From Cyanobacteria bacterium UBA8803 (GTDB lineage Bacteria > Cyanobacteriota > Cyanobacteriia > Cyanobacteriales > Coleofasciculaceae): a DNA stretch of 8,026 nucleotides. This document shows positions 6,922 to 8,026 of this stretch, in pieces (the stretch's first letter is position 1; each line of letters opens with the position of its first letter). The translations under genes were made by a program, and so were the position numbers. A model generated the notes under the pieces. It saw nothing but the letters and a program-made list of their open reading frames with translations. It made no database searches and was not told the DNA's origin. The stretch spans positions 1-8,026 of the forward strand of contig DNXU01000113.1 in assembly GCA_003505715.1 (NCBI GenBank). The letters are read 5' to 3'.

Positions 6922-6929
6922 GCGATCGC
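6922..6929. repeat. HIP1 palindrome GCGATCGC
   Basis: Perfect octamer in the non-coding region upstream of arsM. Confidence 0.9.
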
Positions 6930-7022
6930 TCCTTGAACTCCTAAGCTCCTAGCAACACACCATAACTGCTATAACTGGCGTAGCTACATCAATCCTAGTA
7001 ATATTAGAAGCCGGATCAAAGT

Positions 7023-7028
7023 AGAGGA
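7023..7028 (+). promoter_or_regulatory. Ribosome binding site of arsM
   Basis: AGAGGA lies 5 bases before the ATG at 7034 and fixes that start. Confidence 0.7.
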
Positions 7029-7033
7029 TTTCG

Positions 7034-8002
7034 ATGAGCTATCTTGAAACAACTGCCCAATTCTATAGTGAAGTTGCCCAAACACCAGAAGTGGGTTTGT
7101 GTTGCGTGCAAAGCAGTCCCCTGCAACTACCAGAACTGCGCATTCCCTGCCGGATGCAGGAAATGAACTACGGTTGCGGTACGACTGTTCATCCGGCTGA
7201 ACTAGCCAACCAGCCTACTGTACTCTATGTAGGAGTCGGTGGTGGTTTGGAAGCCTTGCAATTTGCCTATTTTTCCAGGCATCCCGGCGGTGTCATTGCC
7301 GTCGATCCGGTAAGCGCTATGCGGGATGCTGCTACCCGTAACCTGGAACTTGCGGCCCGAGAAAATCCCTGGTTTGACCCCAGTTTCGTAGAAATTCGGG
7401 ACGGCGACGCCTTTTCCTTACCGATACCAGATGCAACGGTGGATATTGTTGCGCAGAATTGCTTGTTTAATATCTTTGAACCAGCTGACCTAACTAAGGC
7501 ACTCCAAGAAGCTTACCGGGTGTTAAAGCCAGGGGGACGCCTGCTGATGAGCGATCCGATCGCCACTCGTCCCATTCCCTCCCATCTGCGCCAAGATGAA
7601 AGGTTAAGGGCAATGTGTCTATCCGGTGCCCTCACCTATGAAGAGTATATCCAGCACCTAGTAGAAGTTGGCTTCGGTCAAGTAGAAATCCGGGCGAGGC
7701 GTCCTTACCGACTGTTGGATTGCCAAAATTACAGCTTAGCAGAACCACTGCTGCTAGAAAGCCTGGATTCTGTATCCTTCAAAGTCCCAATTCCCGAAGA
7801 TGGCTCCTGCATTTTTACAGGCAAGACCGCAATTTACATGGGCCAGGAACCCATATTTGATGACTCAGCAGGGCATGTACTCCAGCTTGGCGTACCCGCC
7901 GCAGTTTGTGACAAGACAGCCGAAAAGCTAGCAGCATCCCATCCTCAAGATATTTTAATCACCACTTCAACCTGGCACTACACTGGTGGGGGTTGCTGTT
8001 AG
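7034..8002 (+). CDS. arsM: Arsenite S-adenosylmethionine methyltransferase, arsenosugar-pathway type
   Basis: A cytoplasmic class I methyltransferase of 322 residues that transfers methyl groups from S-adenosylmethionine to trivalent arsenic, giving methylated arsenicals. Seen: the N-terminal YLETTAQFYSEVA and GLCC (C23, C24); MNYGCGTTVHP (C48); the SAM-binding motif I VLYVGVGGGLEALQFA (63-78); an acidic residue D91 after the second strand; GDAFSLPIPDATVD (124-137); QNCLFNIF (C143); YRVLKPGGRLLMSDP (161-175); and AMCLSGAL (C195). C143 and C195, together with an N-terminal cysteine, fit the arsenic-binding cysteines of known ArsM enzymes. After about residue 225 comes an extension with C259, CDKTA (C292) and a terminal GGGCC tail, which marks the variant that in cyanobacteria feeds dimethylarsenate to the radical-SAM enzyme ArsS. 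No arsR or arsS is in the window; a partner may follow downstream. The main alternative is a relative acting on another thiophilic substrate. Confidence 0.88.
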   Translation: MSYLETTAQFYSEVAQTPEVGLCCVQSSPLQLPELRIPCRMQEMNYGCGTTVHPAELANQPTVLYVGVGGGLEALQFAYFSRHPGGVIAVDPVSAMRDAATRNLELAARENPWFDPSFVEIRDGDAFSLPIPDATVDIVAQNCLFNIFEPADLTKALQEAYRVLKPGGRLLMSDPIATRPIPSHLRQDERLRAMCLSGALTYEEYIQHLVEVGFGQVEIRARRPYRLLDCQNYSLAEPLLLESLDSVSFKVPIPEDGSCIFTGKTAIYMGQEPIFDDSAGHVLQLGVPAAVCDKTAEKLAASHPQDILITTSTWHYTGGGCC

Positions 8003-8005
8003 GGG

Positions 8006-8026
8006 AATTGGTGATTGGTAATTGGT
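8006..8026. repeat. Heptanucleotide tandem repeat AATTGGT (3 units, runs to window edge)
   Basis: AATTGGT, GATTGGT and AATTGGT start 4 bases after the arsM stop codon and probably continue past the window. The unit is the same as the TAATTGG phase found inside the giant kinase gene at 2880-2893, so the two blocks belong to one repeat family. No terminator hairpin is visible before the window ends. Confidence 0.8.

Larger units (their letters stand above)
6725..7033. other. Intergenic region upstream of arsM and of the small gene
   Basis: These 309 bases separate the divergent small gene and arsM. They contain a TCAGCCG heptamer block, one HIP1 site, a short direct repeat ATAACTG (6962-6968 and 6971-6977), and an imperfect palindrome CTAGTAATATTAG (6995-7007) just upstream of the arsM ribosome binding site. 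TATAAC (6970-6975) and TAATAT (6999-7004) are possible -10 boxes for arsM, but neither has a convincing -35 hexamer. No RNA gene, open frame with protein features or terminator was recognised. Confidence 0.5.

Overview
The window looks like chromosomal DNA from a cyanobacterium, probably a filamentous, large-genome type. Three things point there: four perfect copies of the HIP1 palindrome GCGATCGC, four separate blocks of short (mostly 7-bp) tandem repeats of the kind common in Nostoc-like genomes, and gene families typical of the phylum (a giant Ser/Thr kinase-ATPase-GAF signalling protein, a PAS-Crp/Fnr regulator, an arsenosugar-type ArsM). The genus cannot be fixed from the sequence alone.

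Layout. Positions 1-4937 (minus strand) hold 1645 codons of one very large open frame whose 3' end lies beyond the left edge. In protein order it carries a Ser/Thr kinase domain, an AAA/STAND-type ATPase, a long TPR-like helical region, a GAF domain, a coiled coil and the first part of a SpoIIE-type PP2C phosphatase. Positions 4938-5210 are a shared divergent upstream region. Positions 5211-6398 (plus) encode a PAS domain joined to a Crp/Fnr-like regulator. Positions 6458-6724 (minus) encode a small protein of unknown function, convergent with the regulator. Positions 6725-7033 are non-coding. Positions 7034-8002 (plus) encode an arsenite S-adenosylmethionine methyltransferase of the arsenosugar type (ArsM). 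The last 24 bases begin another heptamer repeat block.

How it may work together. The kinase/phosphatase and the PAS-Crp regulator are divergent and share 273 bp of upstream DNA, so they may be co-regulated or functionally linked; this is inference from arrangement only. ArsM methylates arsenite. In cyanobacteria this family usually works with a radical-SAM enzyme (ArsS) toward arsenosugars, and such a partner would have to lie outside this window.

The most unusual structural signals are a heptanucleotide repeat inside the coding frame of the giant kinase, where a one-unit change would truncate the protein before its GAF and phosphatase parts, and a G-rich direct repeat that forms the last codons and stop codon of the PAS-Crp gene and fits a G-quadruplex pattern. 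No RNA genes, CRISPR array or transposase were seen.
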